Part shown: piece after piece, positions 1 through 9,299 of the stretch
How the letters are laid out: the number at the start of each line of letters is the position of its first letter
How positions within the stretch are numbered: the first letter of the stretch is position 1
NCBI GenBank assembly: GCA_007129355.1
Contig: SKVR01000020.1
Location: 1-41,034 of the forward strand
From: Bacteroidales bacterium
GTDB taxonomy: Bacteria > Bacteroidota > Bacteroidia > Bacteroidales > UBA7960
Length of the DNA stretch: 41,034 nt
Direction: 5' to 3'
Translations under genes and position numbers: made by a program
Notes under the pieces: model-generated
Databases searched by the model: none
Told to the model about the DNA's origin: nothing
Seen by the model: the letters and a program-made list of their open reading frames with translations, nothing else

Positions 1-719
1 ATTATGGCTATGTAGGCTGGATACCCATGAAAACATTTCCCGACGAGGCCGTTCAGGTTACTGCCAATGCACGTATGTGGAGTTTTAACTTCCGTTACGA
101 AAATGGCAGGGTGAGTGATAAACTTTACGTGCCTGTTGATACTGCTGTTATTGTTAACCTGAATGCATTAGACGTATTACATTCATTTTACATTCCGGCC
201 TTCCGGATAAAAGAAGACATGGTACCCGGACTTACCAACAATCGTACATGGTTTGAAGCAACTAAAACCGGGACATACACTATCTTTTGCAGCGAATACT
301 GTGGACTGCAGCATTCTTATATGCTGAGTGAAGTGGTAGTGATGGAGCAGGATGAATTCTGGGCATGGTACGAAGACCCTGATGCCATGGTAGTTGAAGT
401 TCCTGACGACGCAAATCTGGCACTTCTTGGAAGGCAATTATTAGAACGTAACGGATGTATAGCATGTCATTCACTTGATGGATCCACTCTTGTGGGCCCA
501 ACATTTGCCGGTCGATTTGGTGAAACCATAAGTGTTATAACCGGAGGTCAGGAACGTGAAATTGTTTACGATGAGGAATACGTAAAAAGGTCTATTTACG
601 ATCCGGATGCTGACATAACTGTTGGATTTCGCCCCGGGCAAATGCTATCCTATGAAGGAGAGATCACGGAGCAGGAAATTGAACTCATTGTTGAGTTTTT
701 GAAATCTCTTAATGAATAA
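1..719 (+). CDS. coxB: Cytochrome c oxidase subunit II with fused C-terminal cytochrome c domain (5' end outside window)
   Basis: Reading frame is open to base 1 (YGYVGWIPMKTFP...). CuA motif CSEYCGLQHSYM followed by a haem c motif CIACH and a C-terminal Met region. Confidence 0.93.
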   Translation, partial: YGYVGWIPMKTFPDEAVQVTANARMWSFNFRYENGRVSDKLYVPVDTAVIVNLNALDVLHSFYIPAFRIKEDMVPGLTNNRTWFEATKTGTYTIFCSEYCGLQHSYMLSEVVVMEQDEFWAWYEDPDAMVVEVPDDANLALLGRQLLERNGCIACHSLDGSTLVGPTFAGRFGETISVITGGQEREIVYDEEYVKRSIYDPDADITVGFRPGQMLSYEGEITEQEIELIVEFLKSLNE

Positions 720-1587
720 AGGTTCAGGTAAAAATTTGTGGCTGGGACTTATCCGGCTCACCAAACCCATCATAACCCTGTCAGTGGCATTTTCAGCACT
801 GACAGGTTTTGTTTTGTTCAGCGGGTTCTTTTCCGATAATTGGCTTTCGATGTATCTGGGAGTATTGTTAATTGCAGCCGGTTCTTCAGCCATTAATCAT
901 ATTCAGGAAGCAAAAACTGACTGTTTGATGGAACGTACCCGGAACCGGCCACTACCCTCAGGGCAGGTAAATATCCTGCAAGCCAGCATATGGGCTGCAG
1001 CTTTATCAATAGGTGGAGCAGTTCTGCTCTGGTATCAGACCAACCCACAAGCTACATTATTGGCTGTTTTTACATTGTTCTGGTATAATATAGTTTATAC
1101 TCCCCTTAAAAAAGTTTCCCCCTGGGCCATCATCCCTGGTGCGGTGGTGGGAGCAATTCCACCTGTAATTGGATGGTCTGCTGCAGGAGGAGCATTAACA
1201 CATCCCGATATTATTTTTATTGCATTTTTCTTCTTTATCGGTCAGATTCCACATTTTTGGCTGATTCTGCTCAGATATGGGAAAGATTATGAAGAAGCGG
1301 GTTTCCCCTCCATTAGCAGAACTTTCAGCCCTGATCAGATATCAAGGCTTACTTTTACCTGGACTGCCGCAACGGCAATGACAGCTATTTTACTCAGTAT
1401 TTTTGGAATTATCAATACAGATATTGTTTCTGCAATTGTAATTATCTTATCATGTGCTTTGATCGTTTCATTTTATAAATGGCCAGGAATTAAAAAGCCC
1501 GCTCAGGTTAATCGGGCATTTTACATCATGAATTTATATTTCCTGCTCATGATGATACTATTAATTATTGATGCTATTTTGAAATAG
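712..1587 (+). CDS. ctaB: Protoheme IX farnesyltransferase (UbiA family)
   Basis: Motif NHIQEAKTDCLMERTRNRPLPSG and multi-TM UbiA pattern. ATG overlaps the coxB stop by 8 bp. Confidence 0.93.
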   Translation: MNKGSGKNLWLGLIRLTKPIITLSVAFSALTGFVLFSGFFSDNWLSMYLGVLLIAAGSSAINHIQEAKTDCLMERTRNRPLPSGQVNILQASIWAAALSIGGAVLLWYQTNPQATLLAVFTLFWYNIVYTPLKKVSPWAIIPGAVVGAIPPVIGWSAAGGALTHPDIIFIAFFFFIGQIPHFWLILLRYGKDYEEAGFPSISRTFSPDQISRLTFTWTAATAMTAILLSIFGIINTDIVSAIVIILSCALIVSFYKWPGIKKPAQVNRAFYIMNLYFLLMMILLIIDAILK

Positions 1588-1704
1588 CAAATTACTGAGA
1601 TCTAATTTTTTCGTCTTAAAAAATAATTCGAAAGCCTTGCCTTCTGGTACAAATTCAAAAAACTTTGTTATTTTTGATATGAACTAACCCCAAAACCAAT
1701 TATC

Positions 1705-2280
1705 ATGATTTTCTTCGCATTCAGCTTTCTGGCTTCCTTGTTTGGCGGACTTTCTGCCCAAAAATCATTGGACTATAGTTTTCAGCTAAACCTTTCAATG
1801 GATAGCTTCTTTTCAAGAATCATAGCCTTCTGGCCTTTTATAATTGCATTGGTTTTACTTTTACTGGTCATTCTATGGTATCAGAACATTAAGAACATGC
1901 AGCGTAGCAAAAAACGTGGTGTCAGTCGCCCTCGCCAAGGGACACAGTCGCTGGTATTTCTTGGTATTGTAACAGTATTTGTAGTGGTATTGCTAGCAGC
2001 TCCCTATTACCTGGAAAGTATGGATGATAACGATAAAGTCACAATTGAGCAAATAGACCCTGAACAACGCGTAGAACTGGTGCTTACAGTGCATGGTATG
2101 ACCTGCGGAGGATGTGAAGCTCTTATACAAAGAAAAGTGAGTGAACTTGATGGAATTGAAACCGTCACTGCATCTAATCTGCAACAGGAAGTATTTGTGG
2201 TTTACGATAAAGACAAACTTAGTGAATCGGTAATTGCTGAGACCATAGAGAAAGTAGGATATACGGTTGTATATGAATAA
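1705..2280 (+). CDS. Membrane-anchored heavy-metal-associated (HMA) domain protein
   Basis: Two hydrophobic segments (FWPFIIALVLLLLVILWY; LVFLGIVTVFVVVLLAAPYY), then a C-terminal HMA fold with GMTCGGCEALIQ. The only cysteines are the CGGC pair. Confidence 0.8.
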   Translation: MIFFAFSFLASLFGGLSAQKSLDYSFQLNLSMDSFFSRIIAFWPFIIALVLLLLVILWYQNIKNMQRSKKRGVSRPRQGTQSLVFLGIVTVFVVVLLAAPYYLESMDDNDKVTIEQIDPEQRVELVLTVHGMTCGGCEALIQRKVSELDGIETVTASNLQQEVFVVYDKDKLSESVIAETIEKVGYTVVYE

Positions 2281-2484
2281 CAGGTTTTTATCTGTAAATA
2301 ATAATCAGAAAAAGTTCAGAGAGCCATACAATTTTACTTCTCCCGATTAGTTAATTTTTCTAATTGCCATTCATTTTTTGGGTTATCAGTTATATTACGG
2401 ATATTTATTAGGCAAAGAATGTGTATTTTTGCAGCCAATATTAATAAATTGTTAACCCGGCATGACTTTTTAGTATGATTTCGG

Positions 2485-3615
2485 ATGTCAGGGTTTTTAA
2501 TACATCTTAATTGTCTAAATAGCCAACTTGTGAAAATCAAACAAATTGCCGTCTGGTTATTGCCACTTTTACTCTTTTCAATAATATACCTGGCTTATCA
2601 GTACCTTACCTTCAGCTATTCCATATCAGCCCAAGGTATTGTTTACCCTTACCGTGAGTGGACACTTGCCAAAACATCGGACGGGAATCTGATCAATAGT
2701 TTGAGAAATAATTACAGCAACAGCATTACAAATTATACTGTTACAGAATTTCAGCGAGGCGATATGGCTGAATTTAGCATCAGGAATGAAATCTTCAAAA
2801 ATGCTTACATTGAAAAAGATGACACTATTGGTCTAATTAACTCAAGCAGTGAGTTCAGGCGTTTACTTGAACTTGAAGGCGAACTGAATTCTCAGCAAAT
2901 GCTTCTTGCCTTTTATGCAAGCGGCCAAAAACCCGAAGAAGTCCAGGTGGCCTATGATAAAATGATTCTTGCCCGACAACAATATGAAACCCAGGATAGA
3001 ATTAATCAACGTAATAAAATTCTTTTTGAAAGAGGTCATATCCCAGCTGAAGAATACGAAATATCTGAAAATGAATTCCTTGTTAGTTACCAGAACTACC
3101 TCATAGCCAGGAGTCAGCACGAGGCTCTGTTGAGTGGTGCCAAATCAGAACAACTGGATTATATAAGGGCAAACATCAATTCACTTGAGCAAAATATCGC
3201 GCATCTGAAAGGATTAATAGACGCTTTTACCATTACCAGCCCCATAAGCGGAAAGATAATCCGTAAACAGGGAATGAACTCTGAATTCGATGCCATTTTA
3301 AGAGTAGCAGACACAACCCGTTTTGTGGTAATTATACCGGTTGAATTATACAATATTCCCTACATAGAAATGGGGCAAATGATTGAGGTTATTTCACCAA
3401 TGGATGCAAGACCCATTCCTGCTACCGTTTTCAATTTTGATAGCAGTGTGCAGACGCTCAACCAACGACAGCATATTTTTGTAAGTGCCCTGGTAAATGC
3501 GCAGGATGCCACCGGAATATATCCTGACATGCGTGTGGATGCCAGAATTCCTTCAGGACCTATCAATCTGAATGATTACATAAGACGATTTATGAATGAA
3601 ATTTACAATAACTAA
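2485..3615 (+). CDS. HlyD/EmrA-like membrane-fusion (periplasmic adaptor) protein
   Basis: Single N-terminal TM (IAVWLLPLLLFSIIYLAYQYL), long coiled-coil centre (LLELEGELNSQQ...; NSLEQNIAHLKG), split lipoyl/barrel-sandwich half TITSPISGKIIRKQGMNSEFDAILRVADTTRFVVIIPV. The start could instead be the GTG at 2530. Confidence 0.75.
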   Translation: MSGFLIHLNCLNSQLVKIKQIAVWLLPLLLFSIIYLAYQYLTFSYSISAQGIVYPYREWTLAKTSDGNLINSLRNNYSNSITNYTVTEFQRGDMAEFSIRNEIFKNAYIEKDDTIGLINSSSEFRRLLELEGELNSQQMLLAFYASGQKPEEVQVAYDKMILARQQYETQDRINQRNKILFERGHIPAEEYEISENEFLVSYQNYLIARSQHEALLSGAKSEQLDYIRANINSLEQNIAHLKGLIDAFTITSPISGKIIRKQGMNSEFDAILRVADTTRFVVIIPVELYNIPYIEMGQMIEVISPMDARPIPATVFNFDSSVQTLNQRQHIFVSALVNAQDATGIYPDMRVDARIPSGPINLNDYIRRFMNEIYNN

Positions 3616-3618
3616 GAA

Positions 3619-4368
3619 ATGCTGAGGTATGAGCGTAAATATCTGGTTCCTTACGAAATTCTTGACCCCCTGAGATCAAGAATCAAACCTTTCGTGCGAC
3701 CCGATATTTATGCCAACGGAAATGGAAATGGGAATGGCTCTTTTTTGCCACAATACACGGTAAGAAGTATATATTTTGATACACATAATATGGAATGCCA
3801 TCAGGAAAAAACCGAGGGTGTTGAGTTAAGGAAAAAATTCAGAATACGCACATATAATGATTATTCTGAGGAAGCAGTAGCGGTTTTTGAAATTAAGAAA
3901 AAAATCGAAAACCGAATTCAGAAACACAGATCCTTTGCTGATTGGGAAGATGTTCCGAAATTAATGGAAACAGCTGATATTCAAAGATACATTCAGGCCG
4001 ATGAGTCTGGCCGAAGCATTGAAGATGCATCCAGATTTTTCTTTCATGTTTTGAAAAGAAATCTTAATCCAACAGTTTTAGTAGTTTATGAAAGAGAAGC
4101 CTATCATGGAGTTTTTGATTCGGGGGTAAGAATAACTTTCGATAAGAACATACGTAGTCTTATTTCCCCTAAATTGGCCGATATGTTTAAAAAACGTGAT
4201 TTAAAACAACTTTTCAGAAATCATTTTATTGTTGAGTTCAAATATTTTACCCCGGAAATGCCCACCTGGGCAAAATCACTGGTTGAAGAATTTAAACTGC
4301 GCCATCAGGCACTTTCAAAATATACCATTGGGTATGATGTTCACACCCAAAACAGCTTAACATATTAA
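3619..4368 (+). CDS. VTC-domain (polyphosphate polymerase-like) protein
   Basis: VTC signatures: RYERKYLV, VRSIYFDT, KKFRIRTYND, EIKKKIENRIQKHR, VVYEREAYHG...VRITFDKNIRS, IVEFKYFTPEMPTW, LSKYTIGYD. Confidence 0.88.
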   Translation: MLRYERKYLVPYEILDPLRSRIKPFVRPDIYANGNGNGNGSFLPQYTVRSIYFDTHNMECHQEKTEGVELRKKFRIRTYNDYSEEAVAVFEIKKKIENRIQKHRSFADWEDVPKLMETADIQRYIQADESGRSIEDASRFFFHVLKRNLNPTVLVVYEREAYHGVFDSGVRITFDKNIRSLISPKLADMFKKRDLKQLFRNHFIVEFKYFTPEMPTWAKSLVEEFKLRHQALSKYTIGYDVHTQNSLTY

Positions 4369-4372
4369 AAAT

Positions 4373-5050
4373 ATGGTTGAAGATTTTCAAAATATATTTG
4401 TTTTTAGCATAACAGCCAAGGATGTTATTGCCAATATAATGGTGGCCATGTGTTGTGGTATTTTTATTGCTCTGCTATATAAATACACTTACAAAGGGCT
4501 GAATTACTCATCTGCTTTTACCGTTTCGTTGATCATGCTTACGATGATAACAGCTGTTGTAATTATGGTAATCGGCAATAATCTTGCCCGTGCATTTGGC
4601 ATGGTTGGTGCCATGTCAATCATCCGTTTCCGCACCGCAGTGAAAGACGCATCGGATATTATGTTTATCTTTTTTGCCCTTTCCATAGGTCTTGCCGCCG
4701 GTGTTAAGCTATACTCCATTGCAATATTCGGCACATTATTTATCGGAATTGTTTACCTGATCGTATCGCAACTGAACTTTGCCCTGCCGCAGAAAAGAGA
4801 GTTTTTGTTACAGATCGTTGCAAGTGCAAATAATTTACCGGAAAATCCTTTTATGGAAACGCTCAATAAATATTGCCGGAAATCGAAACTGGTAAATGTT
4901 AAAACTATGGGAGAGCGCGACAATGAACAGATGGAATTCTCATATTACATCCATCTGAAAAATGAGCAAAAGGGACCCGATTTGATTTCGGATATTAAAG
5001 GAATCCAGTCGGTTATACAAACCAACCTCTTCTTTGATGAAACATCATAA
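4373..5050 (+). CDS. DUF4956 family membrane protein
   Basis: Multi-TM N-terminal half with NNLARAFGMVGAMSIIRFRTAVKDASDIMFIFFALSIGLAAG; cytosolic C-terminal domain. Directly follows the VTC gene. Confidence 0.85.
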   Translation: MVEDFQNIFVFSITAKDVIANIMVAMCCGIFIALLYKYTYKGLNYSSAFTVSLIMLTMITAVVIMVIGNNLARAFGMVGAMSIIRFRTAVKDASDIMFIFFALSIGLAAGVKLYSIAIFGTLFIGIVYLIVSQLNFALPQKREFLLQIVASANNLPENPFMETLNKYCRKSKLVNVKTMGERDNEQMEFSYYIHLKNEQKGPDLISDIKGIQSVIQTNLFFDETS

Positions 5051-5063
5051 CCCAATTACTGAA

Positions 5064-5084
5064 TGGTAAAAACTATTTTTACCA
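5064..5084. terminator. Probable bidirectional terminator hairpin between convergent genes
   Basis: Perfect inverted repeat TGGTAAAAA-CTA-TTTTTACCA (9-bp arms) in the 37-bp gap between DUF4956 (+) and the downstream minus-strand gene. Confidence 0.6.
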
Positions 5085-5087
5085 ATT

Positions 5088-5780
5088 TTAAAAATTCCCC
5101 TGAAGTTTTTCCCGAAGCTCATCGTAGGTGATGGGCTGATAGTCGCGGGTCACATAGAAGTTTCTTCCACCCACGAATAATCTTTTCCTTACAGAATTAG
5201 CTTCATAACGAATATTCAGAGGACCGACCCGCATTTCATACTCAAGCATGAGCCCGGAAATTTCATTGTAAGGAGTGTCAAAGTTAAAAGCATTGCCAGG
5301 AATTTCTTTGGTATACCAGATGTCGGACTCATAAACATCGCCATTTTCATCTACTACCTTTGCAATGACGTGATTACAGCTATATCCCAGGATTTCACGC
5401 GTTTGATCAGTATATTCAAATTCAGGCTGAGGCATATTACGTAACGCCGTTTGAATTTCCTGCGCTGAGCGAGTGACCACGTATTTTTCACGCATGATCT
5501 CAAGCATTGTAGATACTTCACCCGTATTACCATCAGAAATTTTCACCTGCGATAAGCCGGCATTTTCGGCACTCAGCTCAGTTCTAACCTGGTCATTTTT
5601 GGTTATAATTAATGCCTTTTCCGGCAATTCCTGTAACTCGGCAAGGTCAATATTACTTCCGGGGTAGGTGATGTTGTATGTAATTCGCCCGCGGAATGGC
5701 CTCTGGGCAGAAACAAATTCTGAAATCAGCAATATAATGGCCAGCAGAACAACTCCCGATAAGAACTTTCGTATATACAT
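5088..5780 (-). CDS. DUF4412/GLPGLI-like secreted protein of unknown function
   Basis: Signal peptide (FLSGVVLLAIILLISEFVSAQ), RGRITYNITYPG start, GYSCNHVIAKVVDENGDVYESDIWYTKEIPG. Confidence 0.6.
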   Translation of the reverse strand: MYIRKFLSGVVLLAIILLISEFVSAQRPFRGRITYNITYPGSNIDLAELQELPEKALIITKNDQVRTELSAENAGLSQVKISDGNTGEVSTMLEIMREKYVVTRSAQEIQTALRNMPQPEFEYTDQTREILGYSCNHVIAKVVDENGDVYESDIWYTKEIPGNAFNFDTPYNEISGLMLEYEMRVGPLNIRYEANSVRKRLFVGGRNFYVTRDYQPITYDELREKLQGNF

Positions 5781-5983
5781 AACAAGGCTTTTTAGTGTTT
5801 AAAAATATTATACGCTTTAACCAGCTTCAGGTTTCATCAGAATATAATTAATTTAACTCATTAGCTTTGTTGACCTCGCTTTTCAGGCTCAGTTGGCCGA
5901 GTGCCTGTCCCGCCTATGCGGGAGAACTTGCATGGTCTTAACATAATATCTTTTTTTTTGAGCGCCTGGTAATCATGCAAGAT

Positions 5984-7393
5984 TCAATAGCCCAAAGTTT
6001 TAAGCATTGATTTAAAGCTCTGTTCCTTGGCAAAAAGTTTAGTTGAGAACTCCCCTTCTTCATTGCGGTCTATGATCACCAGTTTGGGTGCAGGAATCAA
6101 ACAATGCTGCAGGCCTCCGAATCCACCAAGGCTTTCCTGGTAAGCACCTGTATGGAACATACCGATATACTGCTGAGCTCCTTCCGAAATTTTAGGCAAG
6201 AAAACAGCATTGGCATGTGATTCAGCATTGTAATAATCCTGACTATCACAGGTTAGTCCACCAAGGTTTACACGCTGGTATTCAGAATCCCAGTTGTTGA
6301 TGGCAAGTAAAATAAATCTTTGCTTCATGGCCCATATATCGGGCAGTGTGGTCATAAAACTACTATCGATCATATTCCATAACTCACGGTCATTCTGCTG
6401 TTTTTGGTCAAGGATAGAATAAAGAACGGCTCCACTTTCACCTACAGTAAAACCTCCAAATTCGGTAAAGATATCGGGCTCAGGCACTTTATTCTGCTTA
6501 CAAATACTTTTAATCTGGGCAATAATCTCTTCGGTCATATATTCATAATCGTACTCAAATCCCAGGGAGTTTTTAACCGGAAAACCACCTCCAATATTTA
6601 AAGAGTCCAGTTCAGGGCATATTTTCTTGAGATCGCAATAAACATTCACACATTTATGAAGCTCGTTCCAATAATAAGCTGTGTCTCTGATTCCTGTATT
6701 GATAAAGAAATGAAGCATCTTGAGCTCAAACCTGGGATTTTTTTTAATCTTTTCGAGATAGAAAGGAACCACATCATTGTACCTGATACCCAGTCTTGAT
6801 GTGTAGAACTCAAACATGGGTTCTTCCTCCGAAGCTATCCTGATGCCTAGTTTACATTTTTTATTTTTGTCTATCAATTGTTCGTAAGCATCAATTTCGC
6901 GTTTGTTGTCAACAACCGGAATAGTATTTTCAAATCCCTGGTTAATAAGATCAGATATCTTCTGGGTGTAAAGAGGTCTTTTGAAACCATTGCAAACAAT
7001 ATACTTGTCCTTATCAATCAAGCCGGTATTAAAAAGTTCTTCAATTATGTATATATCAAAACCCGACGAAGTTTCCAGGTGTATGTCATTCTTGAGAGCC
7101 TCTTCCAGAACAAATGAAAAATGTGAACTTTTGGTACAATAACAGTAATGATAGTCACCATCGTAATCAACCTTCGCCATTGCTACATGAAAAAGCCTTT
7201 TGGCTTTTTGTATCTGCTGACTTATTTTTGGCAGGTAGCTGATTTTAAGCGGTGTACCATACTGTTTTATGATATCCATAAGACAGATATCATGAAAATA
7301 GAGTTCATTATCAATTACCTTGAATTCTTCCTGCGGGAACTCGAAGGTTTGTTCTATCAGGTCCAGATATTTATTCTTCACAATATCAATCAA
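5984..7393 (-). CDS. speA: Arginine decarboxylase-like PLP enzyme (fold III, SpeA/LysA superfamily)
   Basis: YCTKSSHFSFVLEEAL (PLP lysine region), LNIGGGFPV, EFGGFTVGESGAVLYSILDQK, LGGLTCDSQDYY. Confidence 0.8.
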   Translation of the reverse strand: MIDIVKNKYLDLIEQTFEFPQEEFKVIDNELYFHDICLMDIIKQYGTPLKISYLPKISQQIQKAKRLFHVAMAKVDYDGDYHYCYCTKSSHFSFVLEEALKNDIHLETSSGFDIYIIEELFNTGLIDKDKYIVCNGFKRPLYTQKISDLINQGFENTIPVVDNKREIDAYEQLIDKNKKCKLGIRIASEEEPMFEFYTSRLGIRYNDVVPFYLEKIKKNPRFELKMLHFFINTGIRDTAYYWNELHKCVNVYCDLKKICPELDSLNIGGGFPVKNSLGFEYDYEYMTEEIIAQIKSICKQNKVPEPDIFTEFGGFTVGESGAVLYSILDQKQQNDRELWNMIDSSFMTTLPDIWAMKQRFILLAINNWDSEYQRVNLGGLTCDSQDYYNAESHANAVFLPKISEGAQQYIGMFHTGAYQESLGGFGGLQHCLIPAPKLVIIDRNEEGEFSTKLFAKEQSFKSMLKTLGY

Positions 7394-7475
7394 TTAATGT
7401 CAAACAAAAAATACATCCATCTTCTCAGGATATTTTCGCCTGCAGGTAAAAAGGATGCATCCATTTTTCAATTAG

Positions 7476-7483
7476 CAAAGTTA
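7476..7483 (-). promoter_or_regulatory. Candidate -7 element (TAACTTTG) upstream of the arginine decarboxylase
   Basis: Matches the Bacteroidota TAnnTTTG consensus on the minus strand. No clear -33 TTTG partner. Confidence 0.4.
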
Positions 7484-7792
7484 ATTTTTTTGCCCAAAGT
7501 AACTAAGTCAGATCAGTAAATTTTTCACAACCCAAATGATTTACATCCGAGAAAAAACTCTGAACTAAAACCTTACAAACCTTTATTTATCAATATAATG
7601 CAGATTAAACAGGCAGGAATCAGGCCCAAATAACTCTTACAGAAAGATTTATTTAACCTCAAAATAACTCACTTACTTAGGGTCAGTTTCGAAAAACATG
7701 GTTTTATTGTGCAAGAAATAAAACACTCATTTAAAAAACCGGTCAGAATGAAAAATATGGTCCTGCCCGGCTCTATCCTCTTTTCAGAGTTT

Positions 7793-9286
7793 TCAGCGAA
7801 TAGTTCTGAATGTTTTATTAAACCTAATCCTGTTGATGAGATTTTTATTCTTGTCCAGGGAAAGCCATACAAACATAGCCCTGCCGACAATATGGTCTTC
7901 AGGAACGTAACCCCAGTAGCGTGAATCGGCAGAATTATGTCGATTATCACCTACCATCCAGTAGTAATCTAATTTAAATGTGTAGGTATCAGCAACCTCT
8001 CCATTTATGTAAATCTTTCCGTCGCTTACTTCCAGGGCATTTCCTTCATAAACTTCAATGACGCGATCCCATAGCATGATATTATCAGGACTGATATCAA
8101 TGGTTGAACCTTTTTTCGGAATGTAAATGGGGCCGAAGTTATCTTCATTCCAAGGGTAATTTTCATGAAAAGGAAATATATGGGTTTCATGATAAGAAGC
8201 TGGTTTGCTGATTTTCCTTACCTGACGAACAGAGCCCAGCTGACTGAGTTGATCAGCCTTTTCCTCGGTAAGCGCCATGATATATTCACTTGCGCTTCTC
8301 TGAAAAGCATCCGTAATATCAAGTCGTTCAAGTACGCGGGCGTGAAGAGGTGAACCATCGGTAACAACCTGGTAGTTGAACTGAACATCATCAGGGAAAG
8401 GGAGCAAGCTTCCATTAATAAATATCTCTCCGTCAATGATTTGCAGCGTATCACCCGGAATTCCCACACAACGTTTGATATAATTCTCACGCTTATCAAC
8501 GGGGCGGGCGACCACATCATAATTTCTCCATACAAAATCGTGACCCATTTCGCGCACCATGCCATAGTAGCTTCTGTTTTGCATTTGCAAGGCAACCGTA
8601 TCACCATCAGGATAATTAAACACCACGACATCATTATTCTGAATGGTTCTGAATCCAGGGAAACGATAATAGGGCAACCTTACCCACTCAATATACGACT
8701 TGGTATAATCGGTAAGTGGCAGTGTATGATGAGCAAAAGGAAATGCTATGGGTGTGTTGGGTACCTTGGGGCCGTAACTGAGTTTACTTACGAACAGGTA
8801 ATCACCAACGAGCAGAGATTTTTCCATAGATGAGGTAGGAATGGTATAAGCTTCGATAAAGAAGGATCTGATAATGGTTGCAGCAATTACTGCAAAAATA
8901 ATGGCATCGGCCCATTCTCTGCCAGCAGATTTTTTTACCGGTGGAAGTTTATCAGGATGGGTGTATTCCTCATTGGGTGAAAAACCCAGGTAAGGAAGAA
9001 ACACAAATGGGAACAACACTCCCAATGCCTGCTCACCAAGACCATCTTTACGAAAACATTTAAGCGTTTCAACCACCATCAACAACAGTGTAAACACATT
9101 AATGTAGGGTATAATGATAAAAATATACCACCATAGAGGTTTATGAATGACCTTTAGCCAAATATAGACGTTATAGAAAGGAATGATTGCTTTCCAGCCA
9201 TCATAGCCGGTTTTTTCAAAGATACGCCACAGTCCGGCGACACTGGCCGCAAAAAACAACAGACTAAGCAACATGTATAAACTCAT
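7793..9286 (-). CDS. lepB: Signal peptidase I with N-terminal multi-TM extension
   Basis: IPTSSMEKSLLVGDYLFVSK (catalytic Ser), KRCVGIPGDTLQI (catalytic Lys), YWMVGDNRHNSADSRYWGYVPEDHIVGRA. Confidence 0.93.
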   Translation of the reverse strand: MSLYMLLSLLFFAASVAGLWRIFEKTGYDGWKAIIPFYNVYIWLKVIHKPLWWYIFIIIPYINVFTLLLMVVETLKCFRKDGLGEQALGVLFPFVFLPYLGFSPNEEYTHPDKLPPVKKSAGREWADAIIFAVIAATIIRSFFIEAYTIPTSSMEKSLLVGDYLFVSKLSYGPKVPNTPIAFPFAHHTLPLTDYTKSYIEWVRLPYYRFPGFRTIQNNDVVVFNYPDGDTVALQMQNRSYYGMVREMGHDFVWRNYDVVARPVDKRENYIKRCVGIPGDTLQIIDGEIFINGSLLPFPDDVQFNYQVVTDGSPLHARVLERLDITDAFQRSASEYIMALTEEKADQLSQLGSVRQVRKISKPASYHETHIFPFHENYPWNEDNFGPIYIPKKGSTIDISPDNIMLWDRVIEVYEGNALEVSDGKIYINGEVADTYTFKLDYYWMVGDNRHNSADSRYWGYVPEDHIVGRAMFVWLSLDKNKNLINRIRFNKTFRTIR

Positions 9287-9299
9287 GATTCAGGTTTTA

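Noticed and set aside
1669-1676. TATTTTTG -7-like box upstream of the HMA gene
   Set aside because: No -33 TTTG at suitable spacing in AT-rich DNA; not strong enough to list as a feature.
2424-2431. TATTTTTG -7-like box upstream of the HlyD-VTC-DUF4956 operon
   Set aside because: Well placed, but no -33 partner; noted only as a lead for TSS mapping.
7148-7519. 123-aa plus-strand ORF across the 5' end of the arginine decarboxylase
   Set aside because: Antisense to a confident CDS; no motif.
8218-8634. 138-aa minus-strand ORF in another frame within lepB
   Set aside because: Shadow of the confident signal peptidase frame; no domain motifs.
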